Source: Micrococcus porci (GTDB lineage Bacteria; Actinomycetota; Actinomycetes; Actinomycetales; Micrococcaceae). Taken from it: DNA of 64,000 nucleotides. The notes beneath the pieces were generated by a model. The model had not been told where the DNA came from, did no database searches, and saw only the letters and a list, made by a program, of their open reading frames with translations. A program made the translations under genes and the position numbers. Positions 7,816 through 16,976 of this stretch are shown one piece after another (position 1 is the stretch's first letter; each line of letters opens with the position of its first letter). The stretch is from assembly GCF_020097155.1 (NCBI RefSeq), contig NZ_CP083691.1, forward strand, positions 744,001 through 808,000. The letters are read 5' to 3'.

Positions 7816-9005
7816 GCGCCGTCGGCCTGGATGCCGCGCCCGTGTGGATCACGGCCGTCTCCCGCACGCCCGTCACGGCCCGCTCCCGCGCGCAGGCGCA
7901 CCTGGGCGCCGGCGAGCTGGCCGCCGGCCCCGTGGGCGAGGTCGCCGCCGGGACGCACCCGGCCGCCGTCGTGCTCGGCAACGGGGCGGGCCCCGGGGGC
8001 AACGTGGCGCGGATCGCCGCGCTGGCCGCGGGGCTGGGCGTGGCCACGCCCGGCTGGACCGTGGACGCGCAGTGCGGGGCGGGGCTGGTGGCGGTCGCGC
8101 AGGCGGCCGGGCACGCCGTCGCGACGGGCCGGGCGTGTGTGGGCGGCGGCGTCGAGTCGCCGAGCACGGCTCCCGAGCGCTCGATCGACGGCGTCTCCTA
8201 CGCGCAGGCGCCCATGGTCCCGGCCGGCTGGGACGACCCCGGGATGACGGCCGCCGCCGATGCCCTCGCCGCTGCGCGGGGCATCGGCCGGGCCCGCCAG
8301 GAGTCGTTCGCGGCCCGCTCGCACGTGCTCGCCCTGGCCGGGGGCCTCCGCCTGCCCGACGACGACGGCCCCCGCCGCCTCGACGCCGCCGCCCTCGCCC
8401 GGTTCCGGGCCGTGACGCCCGGCGCGGACCCGGCCACGGCGGTCACCGGGGCGACGGCCGCGCGCATCGCCGACGGCGCTGCCGCCGTGCTCGTCACCCC
8501 CCACAGCGCTGTCGTGCGTGAAACGGACGGCGTGTCGACCGCTTCCGTGCGCGGTGTGGACGTCCTCCGCCCCTGCCGGGTCCTCTCCTGGTCCCTCACC
8601 GGGGTGGACCCGGCCCTGCCCGGGCTCGGGCCCGTGAGCGCCGTCCGCGACGCGCTGGACGCTGCAGGCCGCACGCTGGAGGGGGTGGCCGTCGTCGAGC
8701 TGGTGGAGGCCTACGCCGCCCAGGTCCTGGCCGCCCTGGACGACCTCGGCCTCACCGGTGCCTCCGGCACCTCAGCCCCGGGCGCCTCGGGCCCCGCCAC
8801 CGCACACGACCCCTGGGGCGTCGACCCGCGCGTCAACGCGGCCGGCGGCGCGCTCGCGCTCGGGCACCCGTGGGGCGCGTCGGGTGCCGTCGCCGTGGTC
8901 CACGCGGTGCGGCGCCTGCAGGCCGAGCCGCCGGGCGCCGTCGGACTGGCCGCGTGCGCCGTGGGCGGCGGCATGGGCGCGGCGATGGTCCTGGAGGTCG
9001 CCTGA
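7812..9005 (+). CDS. Thiolase-family protein, YhfS-like (biotin context)
   Basis: A 397-residue thiolase. The acyl-enzyme cysteine is C88 (DAQCGAG), the GHP histidine H352 (GALALGHPWGASGA) and the second cysteine C382 (ACAVGGGMGAA). The usual NEAF block reads VEAYA: the oxyanion-hole Asn is Val298, so catalysis may differ from ordinary degradative thiolases. ATGA overlap couples it to the ligase. As in B. subtilis yhfUTS it follows a bioY gene and an acyl-CoA ligase. A 50-bp segment at 8513-8562 resembles an intergenic sequence at 43852-43901, so residues about 235-250 may be a later insertion. Confidence 0.85.
   Translation: MSAVGLDAAPVWITAVSRTPVTARSRAQAHLGAGELAAGPVGEVAAGTHPAAVVLGNGAGPGGNVARIAALAAGLGVATPGWTVDAQCGAGLVAVAQAAGHAVATGRACVGGGVESPSTAPERSIDGVSYAQAPMVPAGWDDPGMTAAADALAAARGIGRARQESFAARSHVLALAGGLRLPDDDGPRRLDAAALARFRAVTPGADPATAVTGATAARIADGAAAVLVTPHSAVVRETDGVSTASVRGVDVLRPCRVLSWSLTGVDPALPGLGPVSAVRDALDAAGRTLEGVAVVELVEAYAAQVLAALDDLGLTGASGTSAPGASGPATAHDPWGVDPRVNAAGGALALGHPWGASGAVAVVHAVRRLQAEPPGAVGLAACAVGGGMGAAMVLEVA
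8513..8562. repeat. 50-bp dispersed repeat, copy inside thiolase gene
   Basis: This stretch matches 43852-43901 at 43 of 50 positions, sharing the uninterrupted blocks GAAACGGACGGCGTGTC and TCCGTGCGCG. Here it is in frame and codes VRETDGVSTASVRGVDV of the thiolase; the other copy is intergenic. Confidence 0.6.
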
Positions 9006-9049
9006 TGCCCGCCCTGGTGGCCCGTCCCGCTCTGCCGACGCCGCCCGCC

Positions 9050-9499
9050 TCAGCGGGAGGTGTCGAGGGGGAGGCGGTCCCGGTCGTAGGTGATGTCCGT
9101 GTACCCGTGGGGCTGTGGCCTGCCCTCCTCGTCGAGGGAGACGAACACGATCTTGTCGATCGTCAGGATGACCTCCCCCGTGACGATGTTGCGGACCTTG
9201 GCGCGCATGGTCAGGGAGGTGCGGCCGAACTTCACGGCGCGCAGGCCCATCTCGATCATGTCGCCCTGCCGGGCGGACGCGCTGAACTCGATCTCGGAGA
9301 TCAGCTTGGTCACCGAGCGCGGGTTGCCGAGCTGGATGATCGAGTAGATCGCCGCCTCCTCGTCGATCCAGCGCAGCAGCGAGCCGCCGAACAGCGTCCC
9401 GTTGGCGTTGAGGTCCTCGGGCTTGACCCACTTGCGGGTGCGGTAGGAGACGTCGTCGTCCTCGTGCGCGGTCAGGTTCGGGGCGTGGTGCGTGGCCAT
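9050..9499 (-). CDS. Acyl-CoA thioesterase, hotdog fold (YciA/BACH type)
   Basis: A 149-residue single hotdog domain: NANGTLFGGSLLRWIDEEAAIYS carries the GG(S)LLxWxDE helix of the BACH/YciA thioesterases, followed by SEIEFSASARQGDMIEMG and MRAKVRNIVTGE. It hydrolyses acyl-CoAs to free acids and CoA. It lies on the opposite strand inside the biotin block, converging with the thiolase and divergent from bioM. The start is ATG 9499; GTG 9505 is in frame and slightly better placed relative to GGGGA, so the N-terminus is uncertain by two residues. Confidence 0.88.
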   Translation of the reverse strand: MATHHAPNLTAHEDDDVSYRTRKWVKPEDLNANGTLFGGSLLRWIDEEAAIYSIIQLGNPRSVTKLISEIEFSASARQGDMIEMGLRAVKFGRTSLTMRAKVRNIVTGEVILTIDKIVFVSLDEEGRPQPHGYTDITYDRDRLPLDTSR

Positions 9500-9549
9500 G
9501 GTCACACCGTATCCCCGTCCGTCCCCGCCGGATCCGGAAGGATGGTCGT

Positions 9550-10329
9550 ATGACAGGCCGCACCCCTCCCACCCGCGCTCCGCACGACGACGACGCGGCC
9601 GTGCGCCTGGCCGGCGTGCAGGTCGCGGCCCCCGGGGGCCCCGTCCTCCTGGACGGTGTGGACCTGCACCTGACGGCCCCGCGCGTCGCGGTGGTCGGGG
9701 AGAACGGCTCCGGCAAGTCCACGCTGGCGCGCGCCGTGGCGGGGCTCGCGGAGGTCACCGCCGGCGAGGTCGCGGTGCACGGCGTGGACGCGGTGCGGGA
9801 CGTGAAGGCGCTGCGCCGCACGGTGGGCATGGTGTTCGCCAATCCGGCCGCGCAGATGGTCATGCCCACCGTCCGGGAGGACGTGGAGCTCACCGTGAAG
9901 GCCCTGACGGACGACGCCGGCCGCCGCCTGTCCCGGGCCGAGGTCGCCGCGCGCGTGGACGCGGCGCTGGCCGAGCACCGGCTCACGGACCTGGCGGAGC
10001 GCCCCTGCCTCTCCCTCTCCTCCGGGCAGGCACAGCGCCTGGCGATGTGCTCCGTGCTGGTCGGCGCCCCGCGACTCGTGATCGCGGACGAGCCCACCTC
10101 CCTCCTGGACGGCCGCCACCGCCGGATCGTGGCCGACCGCCTGCTCGGCGGGGCGGAGCGAGGGGAGTTCCAGCTGCTGCTCGTCACCCACGACCTCGAC
10201 CTCGCCCGCGCCTGCGACGCCGCCGTGTGGGTGCACTCCGGCCGGGTCGAGCGCCACGGCCCGGCCGCCGAGACGGTGGCCGCCTACGAGGCCTTCCTCG
10301 ACGACGCCGTGGCCCGGGAGCTCGCCTGA
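9550..10329 (+). CDS. bioM: ECF transporter ATPase BioM
   Basis: A 259-residue ABC ATPase: Walker A GENGSGKST (about 51-59), a Q-loop in GMVFANPAAQMV, signature LSSGQAQRLAM, Walker B LVIADEPTS and switch His in LLLVTHDLDLA. The FANP..Q and short size are typical of the CbiO/BioM energy-coupling ATPases. With BioN it drives BioY, whose gene lies 3 kb upstream. GGAAGGA lies 7 nt before the ATG. The last codon overlaps the next start (TGATG), so bioMN are one unit. The biotin assignment rests on proximity to bioY. Confidence 0.9.
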   Translation: MTGRTPPTRAPHDDDAAVRLAGVQVAAPGGPVLLDGVDLHLTAPRVAVVGENGSGKSTLARAVAGLAEVTAGEVAVHGVDAVRDVKALRRTVGMVFANPAAQMVMPTVREDVELTVKALTDDAGRRLSRAEVAARVDAALAEHRLTDLAERPCLSLSSGQAQRLAMCSVLVGAPRLVIADEPTSLLDGRHRRIVADRLLGGAERGEFQLLLVTHDLDLARACDAAVWVHSGRVERHGPAAETVAAYEAFLDDAVARELA

Positions 10330-10964
10330 TGCTCTCTCTGCACGTCCCCGGGGACTCGCCCCTGCACCGCTGCCCCGCCGGGGCGAAGGTCGCCGCGCTG
10401 GCGGTCTGGGCCCTGGTGGTGACCCTCGCACCGGTGAGCGCGCTGACGGCGGGGGCGTCCGTCGTCGTCGGCGTGGGGGCGTACCTGCTGGGCTTCGGCC
10501 TGCGGCGAGGCGTGCGACTGCTGGCCGCCGACCTGCGCGGGCTCTGGGTGTTCTACGCGGTGCTGTTCGCGGCGCAGTGGCTGTTCACCGACCTCCCGAC
10601 GGCGGCGCTCACCACCGCACGGGTGCTCGGCCTGGTGCTCGCGGCGCAGGTGCTCACCCGCACGACGCGGATCGCGGAGATGGCCGGCGTCGCCGAGGCC
10701 GTGCTGGGGCCGGTCACGCGGATCCCGTGGCTCGGGCCGCGGCTGGCCCGGGCGGGCGTGCGGCCGGACCGGGTGGGGCTGGCCATGGGCCTGGTGCTGG
10801 CCTCAGTCGGGCACCTGCGGGGGCTCGCGGAGCAGATCCGCGCGGCGCAGGCGGCCCGCGGGGTGCGCATGGCCCCGTGGGCGTGGGTGCTGCCGCTGCT
10901 GGTGCTGTCCCTCAAGCACGCGGACGACGTCGGCGACGCGCTCGCGGCCCGCGGGATCGACTAG
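10329..10964 (+). CDS. bioN: ECF transporter transmembrane component BioN
   Basis: A 211-residue CbiQ/EcfT-family membrane protein with about five transmembrane segments. It has the cytoplasmic coupling motif AQAARGVRM (about 175-183), the first Ala-Arg-Gly box that contacts the ATPase, and a second ALAARGID at the very C-terminus. It joins BioM to BioY. Start ATG shares a base with the bioM stop. Length is normal for BioN proteins. Confidence 0.9.
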   Translation: MLSLHVPGDSPLHRCPAGAKVAALAVWALVVTLAPVSALTAGASVVVGVGAYLLGFGLRRGVRLLAADLRGLWVFYAVLFAAQWLFTDLPTAALTTARVLGLVLAAQVLTRTTRIAEMAGVAEAVLGPVTRIPWLGPRLARAGVRPDRVGLAMGLVLASVGHLRGLAEQIRAAQAARGVRMAPWAWVLPLLVLSLKHADDVGDALAARGID

Positions 10965-10979
10965 GGGGCGGCGCCCGCC

Positions 10980-11603
10980 TCAGCGGCGGTCCTCCTCCGG
11001 GGCGGGGCCGACGACCACCCGCACGGGCGGCATGGGGGCGACGTCCGACGCCCCCTCGAGCGTGTGGCCGAGGCGGTTCCACGCGCGCTCGGCCACGGGC
11101 GCCACCAGGAACACCGCCACCTGCCGGACCACGGTGGTGAACACGGAGGTGCGCAGGCCGCGGCGGGGGTCCAGGCCGCGGTCGATCAGCTGGCGGGTCT
11201 GCTCAGCCGAGAGGTCCACCAGCCGGTCCAGGACGCTCTCCCCCGAGGCGCGCGACGCCGTGAGGGCCTGGGCCAGGTAGCCGCCGATCAGGGGGCGTTC
11301 CTGCAGCAGCTCCTGGAACGCCGCGTCGCGGGCGGCGGAGATCTCCAGCGGAGTGCCCTCGAGGGGGACCGCCTCCAGTGTCGCGCGGACGAGGTCGATG
11401 ATGTCGTCGTCCACGGCGCGCGTCAGGCCGTCCTTGCTGCCGAAGTGGTGCCGGACCAGCCCGGGCGCCACGCCGGCGTGCCGCCCGACGTCGCGGATGC
11501 TGGCCGCGTGCTCGCCGCGTTCGGCGTACAGCTCGAGCGCGCTGAGACGGAGGCGGGCGGCGGAGGAGAGGTCCTCGCGGGTCAGGGGTCGGGCTGTGTT
11601 CAC
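10980..11603 (-). CDS. TetR-family transcriptional regulator
   Basis: A 207-residue TetR repressor: the N-terminal helix-turn-helix is HAASIRDVGRHAGVAPGLVRHHFGSKDGL (about 33-61), followed by a ligand domain with no recognisable specificity. The GTG start has a TAGTCT box exactly 6 nt upstream, a leaderless layout. It is divergent from the fatty-acid operon (109 nt between the starts) with a TGAATGATTCA palindrome in the gap, so control of the fad genes is the best guess. It could instead be the biotin repressor, since it ends next to bioN, but no TGAAC-N3-GTTCA site lies at its own promoter. Confidence 0.88.
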   Translation of the reverse strand: MNTARPLTREDLSSAARLRLSALELYAERGEHAASIRDVGRHAGVAPGLVRHHFGSKDGLTRAVDDDIIDLVRATLEAVPLEGTPLEISAARDAAFQELLQERPLIGGYLAQALTASRASGESVLDRLVDLSAEQTRQLIDRGLDPRRGLRTSVFTTVVRQVAVFLVAPVAERAWNRLGHTLEGASDVAPMPPVRVVVGPAPEEDRR

Positions 11604-11648
11604 CGCCTCAGACTAACCGACGGAGAAAGGAGTTGTGCGATCGTGCAA

Positions 11649-11688
11649 TGAATGATTCACTCGTTCGCAGCGTGTGATCTCCACCACA
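11649..11688. promoter_or_regulatory. Divergent control region tetR/fadD: small palindrome and CRP/GlxR-like site
   Basis: TGAATGATTCA (11649-11659) is a perfect 11-bp palindrome and a candidate operator for the TetR protein. TGTGA-TCTCCA-CCACA (11673-11688) matches 9 of 10 defined bases of the CRP/GlxR consensus TGTGA-N6-TCACA. Both lie upstream of the ligase gene and suggest cAMP-linked control of fatty-acid degradation. Confidence 0.5.
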
Positions 11689-11713
11689 AGCGTCCGCGAT
11701 CGTGAGGATAGCC

Positions 11714-13411
11714 ATGAACTCCGCCACCGCACCCGTCCTGGGGACGCCCTCCACCATGGGCGATGACGAACAGCTCACCACCTCGCGCCTGTTCCGGGAC
11801 GCGGCCCGGACCTACCCCGACCAGTCGATCACCCACCGCACCATCGACGGCGAGTGGAAGGTCACCGACTACGCGGCGACCTGGGAGCGGATGCAGCGCG
11901 TGGCCGCCGGCCTGGCCTCGCTCGGCGTGGGGCCGAGGGACCGTGTGGGCCTGCTCCTCTGGAACGACCTGCGCCACTTCGAGTGCTACTTCGCGGTGCC
12001 GCTCACCGGCGCCACCATGGTCCAGCTCAACCTCCGGCTCGCGCCGCAGGACCTGGCCTACGTCATCGGTCACAGTGGGGCCCGCACGATCGTCGTGGAC
12101 GCCACCCTCCTGCCGCTGGCCGAGGCGTTGGGGCCGCACCTGCCGGAGGACACCCGCTGGATCGTGGCCACGGACGGTGCGCTGCCCGACTCCTGGGCCG
12201 GGCGGGCGGACACGATGTCCTACGAGGACCTGATCGAGCGGAGCGCACCGATCGAGGACGCCCCGGACATGGACGAGAGGTCCGCCTCCGGTGCGTGCTA
12301 CACCACGGGCACCACGGGCCGGCCCAAGGGTGTCTTCTACTCGCACCGGGCCACCTGGCTGCACGCGTTCGCGATCGCCGCGAACACCGGCATGACCATG
12401 GACGACACGGTCATGCTCCTGACGCCCATGTTCCACGCCCAGTGCTGGGGCCTGCCCTACGCCTCCGTGGCGGTCGGCGCCCGAGTGGTCCTGCCGGGCC
12501 GCTTCACCATGCAGGACACCGCCCTGCTGACGGAGTCCCTCGTGGAGCACGGCGTCACCGTGGCCCCGGCCGCACCCGCCATCCTCCTGCCGATGCTCCA
12601 CTACCTGGAGGGGATGGAGGAGACGCCGCACCTGCCCGGCCTGCGGTTCCTGTGCGGCGCCACCGAGCCGCCCGTCGCGCTGATGCAGGGCTTCGACCGC
12701 CTCATGGGCGCCGAGATCATCCACGCCTACGGGGCCACCGAGACCTCGCCGGTCGTGTCCGTGAACCGACTGCGTCCCGCCCTCGCCGAGCGGCTCTCCG
12801 AGGACGAGCAGTGGGACCTCAAGCGGTACCAGGGCCTCGTGGTCACCGGCGTGGATGTGAAGGTCGTCGACCCGATGGGCCAGCCGCTGCCGCCCGGCGA
12901 GCGCAACGTCGGCGAGGTCATGATCCGAGGCCCCTGGATCACCCGCTCCTACTTCGAGAACCCCGAGGCCACCGAGAAGGGGTTCGACGACGAGGGGTAC
13001 TGGCGCTCCGGTGACGTGGGCCACCTCTCGGAGGAGGGCTACCTGAAGATCGCGGACCGGATGAAGGACGTGGTCAAGTCCGGCGGCGAGTGGATCTCGA
13101 GCATCGACCTCGAGAACCACCTCCTCACGGTCCCGGGCGTGTCCGAGGCCGCCGTGGTGGGCGTGCCGCACCCGACGTGGCAGGAGCGCCCGATCGCCCT
13201 CGTGGTGCGCACCGCCGGCGCGGACCTGAGCGAGGAGCAGGTCAAGGCCGCCCTCGGCGCCCGGTTCGCCTCCTGGCAGGTCCCGGACCGCGTGCTCTTC
13301 GTCGACGAACTGGACCGCACCTCGGTCGGCAAGCTCGACAAGAAGCGCCTGCGCCAGGTGTACGCCGACGCCCTCGCCCAGGGCGATGGCCCCGGCGCGC
13401 CCTCCGCCTGA
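11714..13411 (+). CDS. fadD: Medium/long-chain fatty acyl-CoA ligase
   Basis: A 565-residue ANL ligase that activates fatty acids to acyl-CoA through an acyl-adenylate. The P-loop is [16 protein letters not shown], with [47 protein letters not shown] and the catalytic Lys near [10 protein letters not shown]. The length and GEWIS motif fit the subfamily of medium/long-chain ligases. Start ATG 11714 has GAGGA 5 nt upstream; a GTG at 11702 is less likely. It is the first gene of a six-gene beta-oxidation operon. Confidence 0.9.
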   Translation: MNSATAPVLGTPSTMGDDEQLTTSRLFRDAARTYPDQSITHRTIDGEWKVTDYAATWERMQRVAAGLASLGVGPRDRVGLLLWNDLRHFECYFAVPLTGATMVQLNLRLAPQDLAYVIGHSGARTIVVDATLLPLAEALGPHLPEDTRWIVATDGALPDSWAGRADTMSYEDLIERSAPIEDAPDMDERSASGACYTTGTTGRPKGVFYSHRATWLHAFAIAANTGMTMDDTVMLLTPMFHAQCWGLPYASVAVGARVVLPGRFTMQDTALLTESLVEHGVTVAPAAPAILLPMLHYLEGMEETPHLPGLRFLCGATEPPVALMQGFDRLMGAEIIHAYGATETSPVVSVNRLRPALAERLSEDEQWDLKRYQGLVVTGVDVKVVDPMGQPLPPGERNVGEVMIRGPWITRSYFENPEATEKGFDDEGYWRSGDVGHLSEEGYLKIADRMKDVVKSGGEWISSIDLENHLLTVPGVSEAAVVGVPHPTWQERPIALVVRTAGADLSEEQVKAALGARFASWQVPDRVLFVDELDRTSVGKLDKKRLRQVYADALAQGDGPGAPSA

Positions 13412-13483
13412 CCCCCTGATCCGACCACCGGGCCGACGCCCGGTCCGAACCCCAGACCCCGAACCCCTCTGAAGGAGATCCCC

Positions 13484-14698
13484 GTGACCCGGGACGCCTA
13501 CCTCTTCGACGCCGTCCGCACCCCCCGCGGGCTCGGCAAGCCCACCGGTTCCCTCCACGAGGTCAAGCCGGTCGGCCTGCTCGGCGGCCTCTTCGACGCG
13601 CTGCGTGAGCGCCACCCCGAGTGGGACCCCGCCGGGGTCGACGACGTCGTGCTCGGCGTGGTCACGCCGGTCGGCGACCAGGGCGGGGACATCGCCCGCG
13701 TCGCCGCCCTCAAGGCGGGCATGCCGGAGTCCGTGGCCGGCGTGCAGCTGAACCGGTTCTGCGGCTCCGGGCTGGAGGCCGTCAACCAGGTCGCGGCCCG
13801 CATCCGCTCCGGCTGGGAGGACATGCTGATCGCCGGCGGAGTCGAGGCCATGTCCCGCGTGCCCATGGGCTCCGACGGCAGTGCGTGGGCTATGGACCCC
13901 GCCACCGCGCTGGACCTGCACTTCGTGCCGCAGGGGATCTCGGCGGACCTCATCGCCACCCGCCAGGGGTTCTCCCGCGAGGACCTGGACCGCTTCGCGG
14001 TGCAGAGCCACCACCGCGCCGCGCAGGCCTGGTCCGAGGGCCGCTTCGAGGGCTCCGTCATCCCCGTGACGGACATGAACGGGCTGACCGTCCTGGACCG
14101 GGACGAGACCATCCGTCCGGACGCCTCCCTCGAGACCCTCGCCGGGCTGCGCCCCTCGTTCGCCGCGATGGGCGAGCAGGCCGGCTTCGACGCCGTCGCC
14201 CTGAACCGCTACACGGACGTGGACGAGATCCACCACGTCCACCACGCGGGCAACTCCTCCGGCATCGTGGACGGGGCGGCGCTCACCCTGATCGGCGGGG
14301 AGGAGGCGGGACGGCGGGCCGGCCTGACCCCCCGCGCGCGCATCGTCTCGGCCGCCGTCGTCGGCTCGGAGCCCACCATCATGCTCACCGGCCCGACGCC
14401 GGCCTGCCGCAAGGCCCTCGACGTCGCCGGCATGACGGCCTCGGACATCGACCTCGTGGAGATCAACGAGGCGTTCGCGGCCGTGCCCCTGCAGCTGATG
14501 CGGGACCTGGGCTGGAACGAGGAGCAGACCAACGTCAACGGCGGCGCGATCGCGATGGGCCACCCCCTCGGCGCCACCGGCGCCATGATCCTCGGCACCC
14601 TCGTGGACGAGCTCGAGCGACGCGACCTCCAGACCGGCATCGCGACCCTGTGCATCGGCGCCGGCATGGGCGTCGCCACCATCGTCGAGCGCGTCTGA
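13484..14698 (+). CDS. fadA: 3-ketoacyl-CoA thiolase, FadA/FadI type
   Basis: A 404-residue degradative thiolase that cleaves 3-ketoacyl-CoA with CoA. The active cysteine is in [13 protein letters not shown], the Asn is present in [11 protein letters not shown], the His in [15 protein letters not shown] and the second Cys in [13 protein letters not shown], so all catalytic residues are intact, unlike the thiolase at 7812. A textbook ribosome site (GAAGGAG, 5 nt spacing) precedes the GTG start. Followed after 49 nt by fadB, its partner in the trifunctional beta-oxidation complex. Confidence 0.93.
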   Translation: MTRDAYLFDAVRTPRGLGKPTGSLHEVKPVGLLGGLFDALRERHPEWDPAGVDDVVLGVVTPVGDQGGDIARVAALKAGMPESVAGVQLNRFCGSGLEAVNQVAARIRSGWEDMLIAGGVEAMSRVPMGSDGSAWAMDPATALDLHFVPQGISADLIATRQGFSREDLDRFAVQSHHRAAQAWSEGRFEGSVIPVTDMNGLTVLDRDETIRPDASLETLAGLRPSFAAMGEQAGFDAVALNRYTDVDEIHHVHHAGNSSGIVDGAALTLIGGEEAGRRAGLTPRARIVSAAVVGSEPTIMLTGPTPACRKALDVAGMTASDIDLVEINEAFAAVPLQLMRDLGWNEEQTNVNGGAIAMGHPLGATGAMILGTLVDELERRDLQTGIATLCIGAGMGVATIVERV

Positions 14699-14747
14699 GC
14701 GCCACCCCCCCCGACGCCCGCCCCCACGGCAGAGAGACACGACAGAC

Positions 14748-16976
14748 ATGACCGAGAACACGATCACCTGGGACCAGGACGCCGAGGGCGTCGTCACCCT
14801 GACCATGGACGACCCGACCGCCAAGGTCAACACCATGAACGGCCACTGGCAGGAGTCCATGAGGGCCGCCGTGGAGCGGCTCGAGCAGGAGCGCGAGTCG
14901 ATCACCGGCGTCATCCTGACCAGCGCCAAGAAGACGTTCTTCGCCGGAGGCGACCTCGACCAGCTCGGGCCGTCCGGGCCCGAGGACGCCGAGGACGTGT
15001 TCGCGATGACCGAGCACGTCAAGTCCCTCCTGCGTCGCCTGGAGAAGCTCGGCCGCCCCGTGGTGGCCGCGATCAACGGCGCCGCCCTCGGCGGCGGCCT
15101 GGAGATCGCCCTCGCGTGCCACCGCCGGGTGGCCGTGGACGATCCCCGCATCAAGGTGGGCCTGCCCGAGGTCACCCTCGGGCTGCTCCCCGGCGGCGGC
15201 GGCATCACCCGCCTCGTGCGGATGCTGGGCCTGGAGAAGGCCCTGATGGACTGGCTGCTCCAGGGCACCCAGTACCGTCCCGCGCAGGCGAAGGAGAAGG
15301 GCGTCATCGACGAGCTCGTCTCCTCCCCGGAGGAGCTGCTGCCGGCTGCCCGCCGTTGGATCCTGGAGCAGGGCGCCGCGGCGGCGAAGGCCCGCGAGGG
15401 CGGCCCCGAGGAGACCGACGAGGCGCTCGGCGCCCCCTCCTACGCCGTCAAGCCGTGGGACCGGAAGGGCTTCCGGCTGCCCGGCGGCACCCCGCAGCAG
15501 CCGCAGCTGGCCTCCCGCCTGCCCGCGTTCGCCGCCACCCTGGTCAAGACCCTGCACGGTGCGGACCTGCCGGCGCCGCGGGCGATCCTGTCCGCGGCCG
15601 TCGAGGGCGCGCAGGTGGACTTCGACACCGCCTCCCGGATCGAGACGCGGTACTTCACGAGCCTGGTGACCGGCCGGGTCTCCACCGCGATGGTGCAGGC
15701 CTTCCACACGGAGATGGGCGCCATCCGCGCCGGCGCCGGCCTGGGCGAGCGCGTCTCGGAACGCCACACCATCGCCACCGCGGCCGTGCTCGGCGCCGGC
15801 ATGATGGGCGCCGGCATCGCCCACGCCCTCGCCACGAGCGGCATCGACGTGGTGCTCAAGGACGTCTCGAAGGAGAACGCCGAGCGCGGCAAGGCCCACT
15901 GCGCGGACCTCGTGGGCAAGGCCGTGGCCCGCGGCCGGATGGACCAGTCCGCCGCCGACGAGGTGCTGGGCCGCATCCGCACCACGGACGACTACGCGGA
16001 CATCGCCGGGGTGGACGCCGTGATCGAGGCCGTGTTCGAGGACTTCGACCTCAAGTCAGAGGTGTTCGCGGAGGTGGAGAAGGTGGTGGGCCGGCAGACG
16101 CTGCTCTGCAGCAACACCTCCACCCTCCCCATCACCCAGCTCCAGGGCCCGCGGGAGCGCGCCGCGGACTTCGTGGGCCTGCACTTCTTCTCCCCGGTGG
16201 ACCGCATGAAGCTCGTCGAGATCATCCGGGGCGAGCAGACCTCGCAGGAGACCGTGGAGCGCGCCTACGACCTGGTCCAGCAGATCCGCAAGGTCCCGAT
16301 CCTCGTGAACGACGGCCGGGGCTTCTACACGTCCCGCGTGTTCGGCACCCTGGTGCTCGAGGCCGCCGCCATGGTGGAGGAGGGCGTGGACCCGCAGCGC
16401 GTCGAGCGCACCGCGCGCCAGGCCGGCTTCCCGGGCGCCCCCCTCGCCATGCTGGACGAGGTCTCGCTCACCCTCACCCAGCACGTCCGCCGCGAGGCGG
16501 AGAAGGCCGCCGAGGCGGCCGGCACCGAGCGCGCCGAGCAGCCGGGCGAGCGGGTCGTGGACCGCATGGTCGAGGAGTTCGACCGCCCGGGCCGCGCCCG
16601 CGGCGCCGGGTTCTACGAGTACCCGGCGGAGGGCCCCAAGCACCTCTGGCCCGGGCTGCGCGAGCACTTCGCCGCGGAGGTGGACGTGTCCGACGAGGAC
16701 CTGAAGGACCGCTTCCTGTACCGCATGGCCCTGGAGACCGCCGCGTGCTTCGAGGCCGGCGTCCTGACGGACACCGCGTCCGCCGACATCGGCGGCATCC
16801 TGGGCATCGGCTACCCGCCCCACACCGGCGGCCCCGCCACGTTCGCCACCAACCGCCCCGGCGGGCTGGCCGACTTCGTCTCGCGCGCCGACGCGCTTGC
16901 GGACGCCTACGGCGAGCGCTTCCGCCCGTCGGACTGGCTGCGTGAGCGGGCCGCCGCGGGTCAGGGGCTGGCATGA
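14748..16976 (+). CDS. fadB: Fatty-acid oxidation multifunctional enzyme (enoyl-CoA hydratase / 3-hydroxyacyl-CoA dehydrogenase)
   Basis: A 742-residue fusion. Residues 1-190 form a crotonase domain with both catalytic glutamates (GGGLEIALA and [15 protein letters not shown]). From about 335 comes the NAD-binding fold [16 protein letters not shown], then the 3-hydroxyacyl-CoA dehydrogenase core with [14 protein letters not shown] and [10 protein letters not shown], and two C-terminal helical domains. It hydrates trans-enoyl-CoA and oxidises the product. The end overlaps the next start by 4 nt (ATGA). Confidence 0.94.
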   Translation: MTENTITWDQDAEGVVTLTMDDPTAKVNTMNGHWQESMRAAVERLEQERESITGVILTSAKKTFFAGGDLDQLGPSGPEDAEDVFAMTEHVKSLLRRLEKLGRPVVAAINGAALGGGLEIALACHRRVAVDDPRIKVGLPEVTLGLLPGGGGITRLVRMLGLEKALMDWLLQGTQYRPAQAKEKGVIDELVSSPEELLPAARRWILEQGAAAAKAREGGPEETDEALGAPSYAVKPWDRKGFRLPGGTPQQPQLASRLPAFAATLVKTLHGADLPAPRAILSAAVEGAQVDFDTASRIETRYFTSLVTGRVSTAMVQAFHTEMGAIRAGAGLGERVSERHTIATAAVLGAGMMGAGIAHALATSGIDVVLKDVSKENAERGKAHCADLVGKAVARGRMDQSAADEVLGRIRTTDDYADIAGVDAVIEAVFEDFDLKSEVFAEVEKVVGRQTLLCSNTSTLPITQLQGPRERAADFVGLHFFSPVDRMKLVEIIRGEQTSQETVERAYDLVQQIRKVPILVNDGRGFYTSRVFGTLVLEAAAMVEEGVDPQRVERTARQAGFPGAPLAMLDEVSLTLTQHVRREAEKAAEAAGTERAEQPGERVVDRMVEEFDRPGRARGAGFYEYPAEGPKHLWPGLREHFAAEVDVSDEDLKDRFLYRMALETAACFEAGVLTDTASADIGGILGIGYPPHTGGPATFATNRPGGLADFVSRADALADAYGERFRPSDWLRERAAAGQGLA

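Noticed and set aside
10980-11603. Naming the TetR gene bioQ
   Set aside because: It ends beside bioN, but it is divergent from the fatty-acid operon and its own promoter lacks the TGAAC-N3-GTTCA motif; evidence does not decide.
11657-15307. A 1216-codon open frame on the minus strand opposite the fad operon
   Set aside because: Low-complexity Gly/Ala/Arg/His composition typical of a shadow frame; the plus strand codes intact ligase, thiolase and FadB.
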